Below, in pieces: positions 25,089 to 31,562 of a stretch of DNA of 53,652 bases. A program made the translations under genes and the position numbers. Source of the stretch: a virus; the IMG/VR virus record IMGVR_UViG_3300034284_000127, positions 1 through 53,652 of that record. The stretch is one strand, 5' to 3'. Numbering within the stretch: position 1 is the stretch's first letter; each line of letters begins with the position of its first letter. The notes below the pieces were generated by a model. That model made no database searches. It saw only the letters and a program-made list of their open reading frames with translations, and was not told where the DNA came from.

Positions 25089-26255
25089 ATGACAGCTCGT
25101 ACTGAAATCCGTGAAAAGTTTATGTCCACTCTGCAAGCACTTGGCAAAGCCGAAGTGACTAAAGCAGAAATCAAATCCATTTGTGCAACTCTTGGCATTT
25201 CTGGTGCTCAATGGTTTACCAAAGAAGAATCGAACCGTGTTGGTCGTGGTAAATACCTTGTACCTAATCCCGCATTAATATCAATGCAAGCCAATGTTGT
25301 GCCTATGAAAAAACCAGTTGAACAATCAAATCATAGAATTGTTAATGTAGTTACTGACCTTGATACTACAAACTTAATTCCAACACCATATCGCAATTAT
25401 GTCCCATTCGGTGACTTTGACGATATTGTTTCAATCGTGAAATCAAATCGATTCTTTCCAGTATTCATTACTGGTCATTCAGGTAATGGTAAAACAATGT
25501 CTATTGAACAGGCCTGTGCAAAGGCTCGCCGTAAATTCATTTGCGTATCAATGACACCTGAAACTGATGAAGGTGATTTGCTTGGTAACTATGTGTTGAT
25601 TGATGGTAATATGGAATGGCGTGATGGTCCTGTAACAACAGCGGCTCGTCAAGGCGCTGTGTTATGTATTGATGAAATCGATTATGGTGCTCAGAACCTT
25701 TCCTCTTTGCAACGTGTACTTGAAGGCAAACCTTTCATGTTGAAAAAGAAAGGTGAATTGATTACACCTGCTGAAGGTTTCACCGTGTTTGCTACTGCAA
25801 ATACTAAAGGTAAAGGTTCAGATGATGGTCGTTACATGTTCACCAATGTTTTGAACGAAGCGTTCCTTGAGCGTTTCCCCAATACATACGAACAACAATG
25901 GCCACCAACTAATATTGAAAAGAAAATCATTAAGAAAGAATTGGTTTCTGTTGGTCGTGATGATGAAGACTTTGCCGACAAACTGGTAATGTGGGCAGAT
26001 ACCATTCGTAAAACATTCTTGGATGGTGGTTGTGATGAAGTGATTTCCACTCGCCGTTTGGTACACATTGTGAATACATTTGGTATTCATGGTGATAAAA
26101 TGAAATCTATTGGCTTGTGCTTAAACCGTTTTGATGATGACACAAAGGCAAGTTTTGTTGATTTGTATACCAAGATTGATGCAGGTATTAATCCTGATGC
26201 GCCACCTGTTATTGTGCCTGAAACCACACAACAATCGGAAGAAATTCCATTCTAA
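25089..26255 (+). CDS. cobS: CobS-like AAA+ ATPase (MoxR type)
   Basis: This 388-residue AAA+ protein has Walker A GHSGNGKT (129-136), Walker B LCIDEID (192-198), sensor-like ATANTKGKG and an arginine-finger-like LERFPN. Residues 10-60 form a small helical DNA-binding-like domain (AEIKSICATLGISGAQW). Homologues are widespread in cyanophages and other marine T4-likes. It would use ATP to remodel a target with the CobT-like VWA protein encoded just upstream. Ribosome-binding bases are weak (GAAAGA). Confidence 0.87.
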   Translation: MTARTEIREKFMSTLQALGKAEVTKAEIKSICATLGISGAQWFTKEESNRVGRGKYLVPNPALISMQANVVPMKKPVEQSNHRIVNVVTDLDTTNLIPTPYRNYVPFGDFDDIVSIVKSNRFFPVFITGHSGNGKTMSIEQACAKARRKFICVSMTPETDEGDLLGNYVLIDGNMEWRDGPVTTAARQGAVLCIDEIDYGAQNLSSLQRVLEGKPFMLKKKGELITPAEGFTVFATANTKGKGSDDGRYMFTNVLNEAFLERFPNTYEQQWPPTNIEKKIIKKELVSVGRDDEDFADKLVMWADTIRKTFLDGGCDEVISTRRLVHIVNTFGIHGDKMKSIGLCLNRFDDDTKASFVDLYTKIDAGINPDAPPVIVPETTQQSEEIPF

Positions 26256-26261
26256 TAAATG

Positions 26262-26283
26262 CGGCAGAGATTATTCTTTGCCG
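26262..26283 (+). repeat. Nine-pair hairpin between cobS and the next promoter
   Basis: CGGCAGAGA and TCTTTGCCG pair (one G-T) around TTAT. No T-run follows on the + strand. Like the repeats at 22627 and 25011, it sits just upstream of a TTGACA promoter. Confidence 0.5.
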
Positions 26284-26292
26284 TAAAAAGTG

Positions 26293-26321
26293 TTGACACA
26301 CTCACTTAAACGTGTTATAAT
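26293..26321 (+). promoter_or_regulatory. Consensus sigma70 promoter for the winged-helix-like gene
   Basis: TTGACA and TATAAT with a 17-base spacer. The predicted start is near 26328, giving a 72-base leader that holds the pseudoknot at 26331-26378. Confidence 0.84.
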
Positions 26322-26330
26322 ATATCATAT

Positions 26331-26378
26331 TTTGAGAGAATGAATCTCCTCTCAAATACTTCCCCTCAATTGAGATTC
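26331..26378 (+). promoter_or_regulatory. Predicted H-type pseudoknot in the 5' leader
   Basis: Stem 1 is TTTGAGAG (26331-26338) with CTCTCAAA (26349-26356), eight perfect pairs. Its loop contains GAATCTC (26342-26348), which pairs perfectly with GAGATTC (26372-26378). The stems abut with no intervening base, the classic coaxial arrangement. GTTTTTATT follows, so the second stem could also act as a terminator-like attenuator. The coding ATG is 22 bases further on. Confidence 0.6.
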
Positions 26379-26399
26379 GTTTTTATTATGGAGACTACT

Positions 26400-26672
26400 A
26401 TGTCCGCTAAATCTAAAGTCCTCGCCTATCTTTCCAAGACTGGTTCTTACAACACATTGACACCTACCAAGATGCAATCTGTTTTCGGTGTTGCAAATCC
26501 TTCCGCAACCATCAATGAATTGCGTAACGAAGGCTATGCAATCTACTTGAACAGCCGTGTTACACCATCTGGTGACAAGGTTTCGTTCTATCGTTTGGGC
26601 ACACCAACTAAACGTGTAGTTGCTGCTGGCATCGCCGCAATTCGTTCACAAGGAACACGTGCTTTTGCCTAA
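26400..26672 (+). CDS. Small winged-helix-like protein
   Basis: The 90 residues read as a helix-turn-helix with a wing: KVLAYLSKTGSYNTLTPTKM, FGVANPSATINELRNEGYAI, then strands SRVTPSGDKVSFYRLG and an Ala/Arg-rich tail. This looks like a small DNA- or RNA-binding regulator. The ATG at 26400 is chosen because GGAG lies six bases upstream; an upstream in-frame ATG at 26340 falls inside the predicted pseudoknot. It has its own strong promoter, a structured leader and a strong terminator, so it is a stand-alone, probably highly expressed gene. Function unproven. Confidence 0.7.
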   Translation: MSAKSKVLAYLSKTGSYNTLTPTKMQSVFGVANPSATINELRNEGYAIYLNSRVTPSGDKVSFYRLGTPTKRVVAAGIAAIRSQGTRAFA

Positions 26673-26692
26673 TTCTTTATAGAATAACACTC

Positions 26693-26729
26693 AGAGGAGG
26701 GATATATAATAGTATCCCTCCTCTTTTTT
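26693..26729 (+). terminator. Strong intrinsic terminator
   Basis: AGAGGAGGGATA and TATCCCTCCTCT form a perfect twelve-pair stem around an eight-base loop, followed by six T and more A/T. It isolates the winged-helix-like gene from the glycosyltransferase downstream. Confidence 0.94.
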
Positions 26730-26745
26730 ATTTTATGGATACATT

Positions 26746-27561
26746 ATGGAAATTGAAGTTAAACTTGAAGAACTAAAAAAGGCAAAGTTGTTTATTGCTA
26801 CACCAATGTATGGTGGCATGTCACACGGCCTTTATGTTAAGTCTTGCTTAGACTTACAAACTACAATGGCGAAATACGGAGTTGAAACTAAGTTTTCATT
26901 CCTGTTTAATGAATCGCTAATCACTCGAGCTAGAAATTATTTGGTTGACGAATTCTTGCGCTCTGGTTTTACACACTTATTGTTTATCGATTCTGATATT
27001 CATTACAGTCCGCAAGATGTGTTAGCACTTCTAGCACTTGATAAGGATGTTATTGGTGGTCCTTATCCTAAGAAATCTATCAACTGGGGTAATATCGCTT
27101 CTGCGGCACGTACACATCCAGGTTTGGAACCTAGAGAGCTTGAGAACCTTGTTGGCGAATATGTCTTCAACGTTGTTAAAGGCACATCACAATTTACTGT
27201 AACAGAACCACTTGAAGTTATGGAAATTGGTACAGGTTTCATGTTGGTTAAGAGTGAAGTGTTTGAGAAAATGGAAAAACAATATCCAACTATCAAATAC
27301 AAACCAGACCATGTTGGCCAAGCAAACTTTGATGGCTCACGATACATCCATGCTTTCTTTGATACAGTAATTGATACCAAAGATAGTATTACAGGCGGTG
27401 GTTCTGAACGTTATCTAAGTGAAGACTATATGTTCTGCCAAATGTGGCGCAAGATGGGTGGTAAAATCTTCTTGTGTCCATGGATGAGAACACAACACAT
27501 TGGTACATATGCCTTTACTGGTAATATGCCTGCTGTTGCACAGTACACAGGAAAACTATGA
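26746..27561 (+). CDS. GT-A-fold glycosyltransferase-like protein
   Basis: This 271-residue protein opens with KLFIATPMYGG and contains LLFIDSDIHYSPQDVLAL (DxD-like metal and nucleotide-sugar site), VIGGPYPKK and IGTGFMLVKSEVFEKM, typical of GT-A glycosyltransferases in large phages. It ends in a cluster with SEDYMFCQMWRKMGGKIF and histidine HIGTYAF. The acceptor could be DNA, protein or a glycan; nothing in the sequence decides. The pyrophosphohydrolase-like gene overlaps its stop by four bases. Confidence 0.75.
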   Translation: MEIEVKLEELKKAKLFIATPMYGGMSHGLYVKSCLDLQTTMAKYGVETKFSFLFNESLITRARNYLVDEFLRSGFTHLLFIDSDIHYSPQDVLALLALDKDVIGGPYPKKSINWGNIASAARTHPGLEPRELENLVGEYVFNVVKGTSQFTVTEPLEVMEIGTGFMLVKSEVFEKMEKQYPTIKYKPDHVGQANFDGSRYIHAFFDTVIDTKDSITGGGSERYLSEDYMFCQMWRKMGGKIFLCPWMRTQHIGTYAFTGNMPAVAQYTGKL

Positions 27562-27911
27562 CGCCAAGGTTTGATGAAGAAGATACGGATGTAGTAAAAG
27601 CTTCTCAAACCGCCACTACTGGTGGTCGCAAATTCGATGGTAACAAGCTAGAATACGGCTTGTTACCGCCGAAGGCATTAGAAGCTACTGTTGACGTTCT
27701 TACATTTGGTGCCCAAAAGTATGAGCGTGATAATTGGAAAAAAGTACCTGATTCAAAACGCAGGTATTTTGATGCCCTACAGAGGCATTTATGGGCTTGG
27801 AAAACGGGTGAAATTGAAGATGTTGAATCTGGCAAACATCACCTTGCTCATGCTATGTGTTGCCTCATGTTTCTATATGAACATGATACAATCCATTCTG
27901 TGAATGATTAA
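27558..27911 (+). CDS. DUF5664-type dATP/dGTP diphosphohydrolase-like protein
   Basis: This 117-residue all-helical protein resembles the family described as dATP/dGTP diphosphohydrolase N-terminal domain: GGRKFDGNKLEYGLLPPKAL, FGAQKYERDNWKK, RYFDALQRHLWAWKTGE and HHLAHAMCCLMFLYEHD. Acidic and His side chains (His94/His95 region) could hold metal. It probably tunes the dNTP pool at the front of the replication module. Overlaps the glycosyltransferase by four bases and is followed by the clamp. Confidence 0.75.
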   Translation: MTPRFDEEDTDVVKASQTATTGGRKFDGNKLEYGLLPPKALEATVDVLTFGAQKYERDNWKKVPDSKRRYFDALQRHLWAWKTGEIEDVESGKHHLAHAMCCLMFLYEHDTIHSVND

Positions 27912-27928
27912 TTTTTTTGGAGTATATT

Positions 27929-28615
27929 ATGAAACTATCGAGTGAAACCCTTTCCGTCTTAAAGAATTTTGGTACTATTAACCAAGGTCTGTTCTTTAAA
28001 ACTGGTAAAACCCTAAAGACCGTATCGTCACACAAGAACATTCTTGCACAAGTGACAATCAATGAAGAAGTGCCTACAGATTTTGGTGTTTATGACCTAA
28101 ACAACTTTTTGTCGGTTGTTTCTTTACACAAAGATGACCCATCATTTGAGTTTGATGAAAAACATGTTGTAATCGTTGGCAACAAAGGCCGTTCTAAGAT
28201 TAAGTACCGCTTCTGTGACCCTACAATGATTAACACGCCACCAGAAAAAGAACTGACAATGCCTGAGGCTGAAATTACTTTCAACCTAACGTCAGAAGAT
28301 TTTGATTGGATTCTCCGTGCGGCATCTGTGTTGTCTTCACCACAAATTGCTATTGAATCTGATGGTACAGAAGTAAACATTGTGACATTAGACACACAAA
28401 ATGATTCTGCTCATACTGATGCATTGAAACTTGATACTGTTGGTAATGGTAGTAAGTATCGTATGATTTTCAAAACAGAAAATGTTAGCAAGATTTTGCC
28501 TGGAACATATGATGTATCCATTTCATCAAAAGGCATCTCACATTTCAAAAACAAAAATGTAACATTGCAATACTGGATTACTACAGAACAAGGTAGTAAA
28601 TTCTCCAAAGAATAA
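27929..28615 (+). CDS. 45: Sliding clamp (gp45-like)
   Basis: This would form the trimeric clamp for polymerase processivity and, in T4, the mobile activator of late transcription with gp33/gp55. The 228 residues equal T4 gp45 in length and align at the start (MKLSSETLSVLKNFGTINQG against the T4 MKLSKDT...LLKNFATIN) and at FGVYDLNNFLSVVSL. The ATG at 27929 has TTGGAG seven bases upstream and gives the family N-terminus. It heads the 45-44-62-regA order known from T4. Confidence 0.95.
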   Translation: MKLSSETLSVLKNFGTINQGLFFKTGKTLKTVSSHKNILAQVTINEEVPTDFGVYDLNNFLSVVSLHKDDPSFEFDEKHVVIVGNKGRSKIKYRFCDPTMINTPPEKELTMPEAEITFNLTSEDFDWILRAASVLSSPQIAIESDGTEVNIVTLDTQNDSAHTDALKLDTVGNGSKYRMIFKTENVSKILPGTYDVSISSKGISHFKNKNVTLQYWITTEQGSKFSKE

Positions 28616-28654
28616 TTGTTCTTTTTTTTATTATGATTTATGTGAAAGGTTCCT

Positions 28655-29587
28655 ATGGAACATCTATTGTGGACAGAGAAGTATCGGCCTCAAACAATCG
28701 AGGATTGTATTCTACCAGAAAGGTTGAAAAAACCATTCCAAGAATACGTGAATCAGAAAAACATTCCCAATCTTCTGCTGGCTGGTGGGGCAGGAGTAGG
28801 GAAGACAACAGTAGCGAAAGCCATGTGCAACGAAATCGGTTGCGACTACATGGTAATCAATGGTTCTGACGAATCAGGTATTGACACATTCAGAACCAAG
28901 ATTAAGAATTATGCCTCGTCAATGAGTTTAACTGGTGGCCGCAAGGTCATCATCATTGACGAAGCTGATTATTTGAATCCTAATTCTACACAACCAGCCT
29001 TACGTAATGCTATTGAAGAATTTGCAAGCAATTGTTCATTCATTTTCACATGTAATTACAAGAATCGTATCATTGAACCATTGCATTCACGTTGTGCAGT
29101 TATTGAATTCTCGTTGAAGAATGGTGAGAAAGCCAAGATGGCCTCTGCGTTCTTTAAGAGAGTTCAGAATGTTTTGCAAAGTGAAAATGTTGAGTATGAA
29201 GACAAGGTTATTGCTGAGTTAACAAAGAAACACTTTCCAGATTTTCGCCGTATTCTAAATGAGTTACAGCGTTACTCACAGTTTGGTAAAATCGATACAG
29301 GCATTCTTGCTCAAATCGGTGATGTTTCTATTGATGAAGTTGTAAAGTTTATCCGTGATAAGGACTTTGGTGCTATTCGTAAATGGGTTGCAACCAATGA
29401 AGTGGATTCTGGTACATTATTCCGTAAGATTTACGATTCGATGTATGATGTAATGAAACCTCAATCTATTCCACAAGCAGTATTGATTCTTGCTGACTAC
29501 CAGTACAAGTCTGCTTTTGTGGCCGACCATGAGATTAATACAGTTGCTTGCTTGACAGAAATCATGGTGAATTGTGAGTTTGTATGA
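28655..29587 (+). CDS. 44: Clamp loader large subunit (gp44-like)
   Basis: This AAA+ ATPase would open and load the gp45 clamp with gp62. The 310 residues (T4: 319) have the WTEKYRPQTIEDCILP N-terminal box, Walker A GGAGVGKT (44-51), Walker B VIIIDEADYL (D102, E103) and a CNYKNRIIEPLHSRC sensor/arginine-finger region (SRC motif). A small membrane protein gene overlaps its stop by four bases and separates it from gp62. Confidence 0.95.
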   Translation: MEHLLWTEKYRPQTIEDCILPERLKKPFQEYVNQKNIPNLLLAGGAGVGKTTVAKAMCNEIGCDYMVINGSDESGIDTFRTKIKNYASSMSLTGGRKVIIIDEADYLNPNSTQPALRNAIEEFASNCSFIFTCNYKNRIIEPLHSRCAVIEFSLKNGEKAKMASAFFKRVQNVLQSENVEYEDKVIAELTKKHFPDFRRILNELQRYSQFGKIDTGILAQIGDVSIDEVVKFIRDKDFGAIRKWVATNEVDSGTLFRKIYDSMYDVMKPQSIPQAVLILADYQYKSAFVADHEINTVACLTEIMVNCEFV

Positions 29588-29874
29588 TTTTAGATTTATT
29601 CAAACCTACAGTAGAATGGATTAAAAATGACTGGTACAGTAATCGTTTTCGTTTTGGCGTTGAGCTTATTGCTTGGGGTATCAGTATTGGGTGTTCTATT
29701 ACCATGGCTCTCACAGTCCCGAATCCTCCCCTACTATATCTTTACCCTATTTGGATTGTCGGCTGTGGTCTCTACGCTTGGGCTGCTTGGACTCGCAAAT
29801 CTTTTGGCATGTTGGCTAACTACATGCTTTTGGTAACAATTGATTCTGTTGGATTGATTAGGATGCTAACATGA
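29584..29874 (+). CDS. Small three-helix membrane protein, unknown
   Basis: This 96-residue protein has three hydrophobic segments (about 24-45, 48-69, 76-95) and a charged N-terminus (KPTVEWIKNDWYSNRFRFG). The motif PLLYLYPIWIVGCGLYAWAA suggests packed transmembrane helices. It sits between the two clamp-loader genes with ATGA overlaps on both sides, so it is co-translated with gp44 and gp62. No function is recognised; holin-like, membrane anchor for replication, or transporter fragments are all guesses. Confidence 0.65.
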   Translation: MILDLFKPTVEWIKNDWYSNRFRFGVELIAWGISIGCSITMALTVPNPPLLYLYPIWIVGCGLYAWAAWTRKSFGMLANYMLLVTIDSVGLIRMLT

Positions 29875-30254
29875 GTCCATTTGATTATGTCAATTCAATC
29901 CTACAAAACAAGAAACAGTTAATTGTAGATGAGGCTACAGAAAAGGAATATGCACCTTTTCTAGTCAATCGCAGTCTTTCCTATCATAAAGACTGTATCA
30001 TGTATGCAAATGAGATGAACCGGAGGCACTTCCTCGATAAAAAACTACAGAATGATTTCCTTCTAAATACGGTAAGGTCACAGAAAAGACCATTTGCTAA
30101 GTGGGCTAAAGTTGAAAAAAGTGAAGATTTAGAATGTATAAAGCAAGTCTATAATTTCTCCAATTCTAAAGCTCGTGACGCCTTGCGTCTCCTTAGCAAA
30201 GAACAAATCCAAGAATTAAAAGAAAAAACCGACACCGGTGGATTAAGGAAATGA
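29871..30254 (+). CDS. 62: Clamp loader small subunit (gp62-like)
   Basis: This non-catalytic partner of gp44 stabilises the clamp-loader pentamer. At 127 residues it is shorter than T4 gp62 (187) but has the family start SPFDYVNSILQNKKQLI and the LVNRSLSYHKDCIMYANEMN segment, followed by LQNDFLLNTVR and KRPFAKWAK. Gene order 44-x-62-regA supports it. A double-stop-spaced start of regA follows after one base. Confidence 0.9.
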   Translation: MSPFDYVNSILQNKKQLIVDEATEKEYAPFLVNRSLSYHKDCIMYANEMNRRHFLDKKLQNDFLLNTVRSQKRPFAKWAKVEKSEDLECIKQVYNFSNSKARDALRLLSKEQIQELKEKTDTGGLRK

Positions 30255-30255
30255 T

Positions 30256-30660
30256 ATGGTTGATTTATCAAAGTTCGTTGAGGTTATTCTTAACGAACAG
30301 GATGATTTTTTAAAGGTTCGTGAAACCCTAACAAGAATTGGTGTATCCTCTCGCAAAGAGAAAGTGTTATACCAATCTTGCCATATTCTGCATAAGCAGG
30401 GTAAGTATTATATTGTACACTTTAAAGAATTGTTTGCATTAGACGGAAAACCATCTAATATTTCTGAGAATGATATTCAAAGACGTAATGCTATTGCCAA
30501 TTTATTAGAAGAATGGGGTCTGATTAAAATCTTGAATAAAGAAATTATGACTGACAACATTGCACCATTACATCAAATTAAAATTATAGCTTTCAAAGAG
30601 AAAGACCAATGGGAACTTATTGCTAAGTATAACATTGGTAAGAAAACTCAGGATTATTGA
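30256..30660 (+). CDS. regA: Translational repressor RegA
   Basis: RegA binds around start codons of early phage mRNAs and blocks ribosome access. This 134-residue protein matches T4 RegA (122) closely: DDFLKVRETLTRIGVSSRKEK, KVLYQSCHILHKQGKYYIVHFKE, and LLEEWGLIKIL (quoted segments separate). The likely RNA-binding loop and helix A are therefore conserved. In T4 it represses many genes including 45, 44 and itself, so the same could apply to the upstream genes here; that is inference. Confidence 0.96.
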   Translation: MVDLSKFVEVILNEQDDFLKVRETLTRIGVSSRKEKVLYQSCHILHKQGKYYIVHFKELFALDGKPSNISENDIQRRNAIANLLEEWGLIKILNKEIMTDNIAPLHQIKIIAFKEKDQWELIAKYNIGKKTQDY

Positions 30661-30674
30661 TATGGTGATACATT

Positions 30675-30857
30675 ATGAAAACAGAACCAAAAAAAGTACA
30701 ATTGAAAAACCTCTACACGGGTGATATTGTGTGGACGGATAATTATAATGATGTTAACAAAATAAATGAAGTTGAGTTTATACTTGTCTATAAAGAGAGT
30801 AACCCACAACGAAAGTATTTTGTTAACCGCTTGGCATTCGAAACGCTAACTAAATAA
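30675..30857 (+). CDS. Small conserved-looking protein, unknown
   Basis: The 60 residues MKTEPKKVQLKNLYTGDIVW onward show a beta-rich pattern with GDIVWTDNYNDV, EFILVYKES and KYFVNRLAFETL. It lies just after regA with GGTGA seven bases upstream of the ATG. I recall short proteins of this pattern beside replication genes in other T4-likes but know no function. The structured intergenic RNA region begins right after its stop. Confidence 0.6.
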   Translation: MKTEPKKVQLKNLYTGDIVWTDNYNDVNKINEVEFILVYKESNPQRKYFVNRLAFETLTK

Positions 30858-30862
30858 TTAAA

Positions 30863-30952
30863 CCCACTCGGGATGGGACAAGGTGGGAGGTAACCTTGTT
30901 AAACACCTTCAACGAACCCACCTTAGGGCCGTTTGATGCTACGGTAACAAGG
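30863..30952 (+). ncRNA. Structured intergenic RNA region with alternative pairings
   Basis: AAGGTGGG (30880-30887) pairs perfectly with CCCACCTT (30917-30924), but GTGGG can instead pair with CCCAC at 30863-30867. CCTTGTTA (30894-30901) pairs with TAACAAGG (30945-30952) or, in part, with ACAAGG at 30878-30883. CCGT/ACGG (30929/30941) forms a small hairpin. No good ORF or promoter is seen. It could be a leader-borne switch for hsp20 or a separate RNA. Confidence 0.45.
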
Positions 30953-30986
30953 CGTCCGTGCAATTGAACTGCCACACGTTAGTTGG

Positions 30987-31027
30987 TCCAGTATAAAGTA
31001 AGCTGGATGATATGCCTTCGGGGTATC
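30987..31027 (+). promoter_or_regulatory. Two leader hairpins upstream of the hsp20 thermometer
   Basis: TCCAG (30987) pairs with CTGGA (31003), and GATATGCC with GGGTATC around a TTCG loop (31009-31027, one bulged G). They precede the short hairpin that holds the hsp20 ribosome-binding site, as the helper hairpins do in ROSE-type leaders. Confidence 0.45.
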
Positions 31028-31038
31028 AATTTTATCAA

Positions 31039-31053
31039 CTCGCTTAATAGGAG
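31039..31053 (+). promoter_or_regulatory. ROSE-like hairpin masking the hsp20 ribosome-binding site
   Basis: The bases CTCGCT-TAAT-AGGAG place the ROSE signature U(U/C)GCU (TCGCT, 31040-31044) opposite AGGA (31049-31052) with a four-base loop. This allows U-A, C-G, the G-G pair and an outer U-A and C-G with one extra C, the known ROSE geometry. The ATG of hsp20 is six bases after AGGAG. ROSE elements regulate small heat-shock genes in proteobacteria. Confidence 0.55.
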
Positions 31054-31059
31054 AAAACT

Positions 31060-31530
31060 ATGACTCGCTTTACAACATTGTATCCTCAGTTTGTTGGATT
31101 TGACCAATTGTTTAATGAGCTCGAAAGACTCGTTGAAGGTCAAGCACCGACACGCAACACTTCTTTTCCACCACATAACGTAATCAAAGTAGATGACAGT
31201 CATTATGTCGTTGAACTGGCCGTTGCTGGTTTTGCCAAGGATGAAATCGACATTGAGTTGGACGATGGACTTCTTGTTGTCAAAGGTGAAAAGAAAGATA
31301 AGGACACCGAAGTAACATATATCCATCGTGGTATTGGTACTCGTTCGTTCACAAAATCTTTAACAATTGCTGATACAGTTGAAGTCCGTGGTGCAGAATT
31401 CAAGGATGGAATTTTGCGAATTGGTTTGGAGAATGTAATTCCTGAACACAAGAAACCACGTAAAATTGAAATCGGTAATGGATTAAAGTTACCTAAACCA
31501 CAACTGCTTCAAGAAAAAGAAACAGTTTAA
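31060..31530 (+). CDS. hsp20: Small heat-shock protein (Hsp20/alpha-crystallin)
   Basis: This ATP-independent chaperone has 156 residues. The alpha-crystallin domain runs from about residue 28 to 125, with YVVELAVAGFAKDEIDIELDD, LLVVKGEKK and FTKSLTIAD, and GILRIGLEN as its last strand. A C-terminal KIEIGN supplies the I-x-I motif that docks dimers together. Such genes are common in environmental T4-likes. It is preceded by a long structured leader with a ROSE-like hairpin and followed by a TTCG-loop terminator. It may help fold capsid or tail proteins during infection or under heat. Confidence 0.93.
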   Translation: MTRFTTLYPQFVGFDQLFNELERLVEGQAPTRNTSFPPHNVIKVDDSHYVVELAVAGFAKDEIDIELDDGLLVVKGEKKDKDTEVTYIHRGIGTRSFTKSLTIADTVEVRGAEFKDGILRIGLENVIPEHKKPRKIEIGNGLKLPKPQLLQEKETV

Positions 31531-31533
31531 TTG

Positions 31534-31554
31534 ATGGAGCTTCGGCTCCATTTT
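31534..31554 (+). terminator. Intrinsic terminator with TTCG loop after hsp20
   Basis: ATGGAGC and GCTCCAT form seven pairs around TTCG, followed by TTT. The T-run is short but the stem is strong. The next gene starts nine bases downstream. Confidence 0.8.
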
Positions 31555-31562
31555 AATATATT

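Noticed and set aside
28606-28630. Terminator after the sliding clamp gene
   Set aside because: AAAGAA and TTCTTT could pair before a T-run, but the stem is short and all A/T-rich, and operon order suggests read-through into gp44.
30863-31000. A normal tRNA or tmRNA in the regA-hsp20 gap
   Set aside because: No T-loop consensus GTTCRANYC with flanking stem, no acceptor stem and no CCA in either strand.
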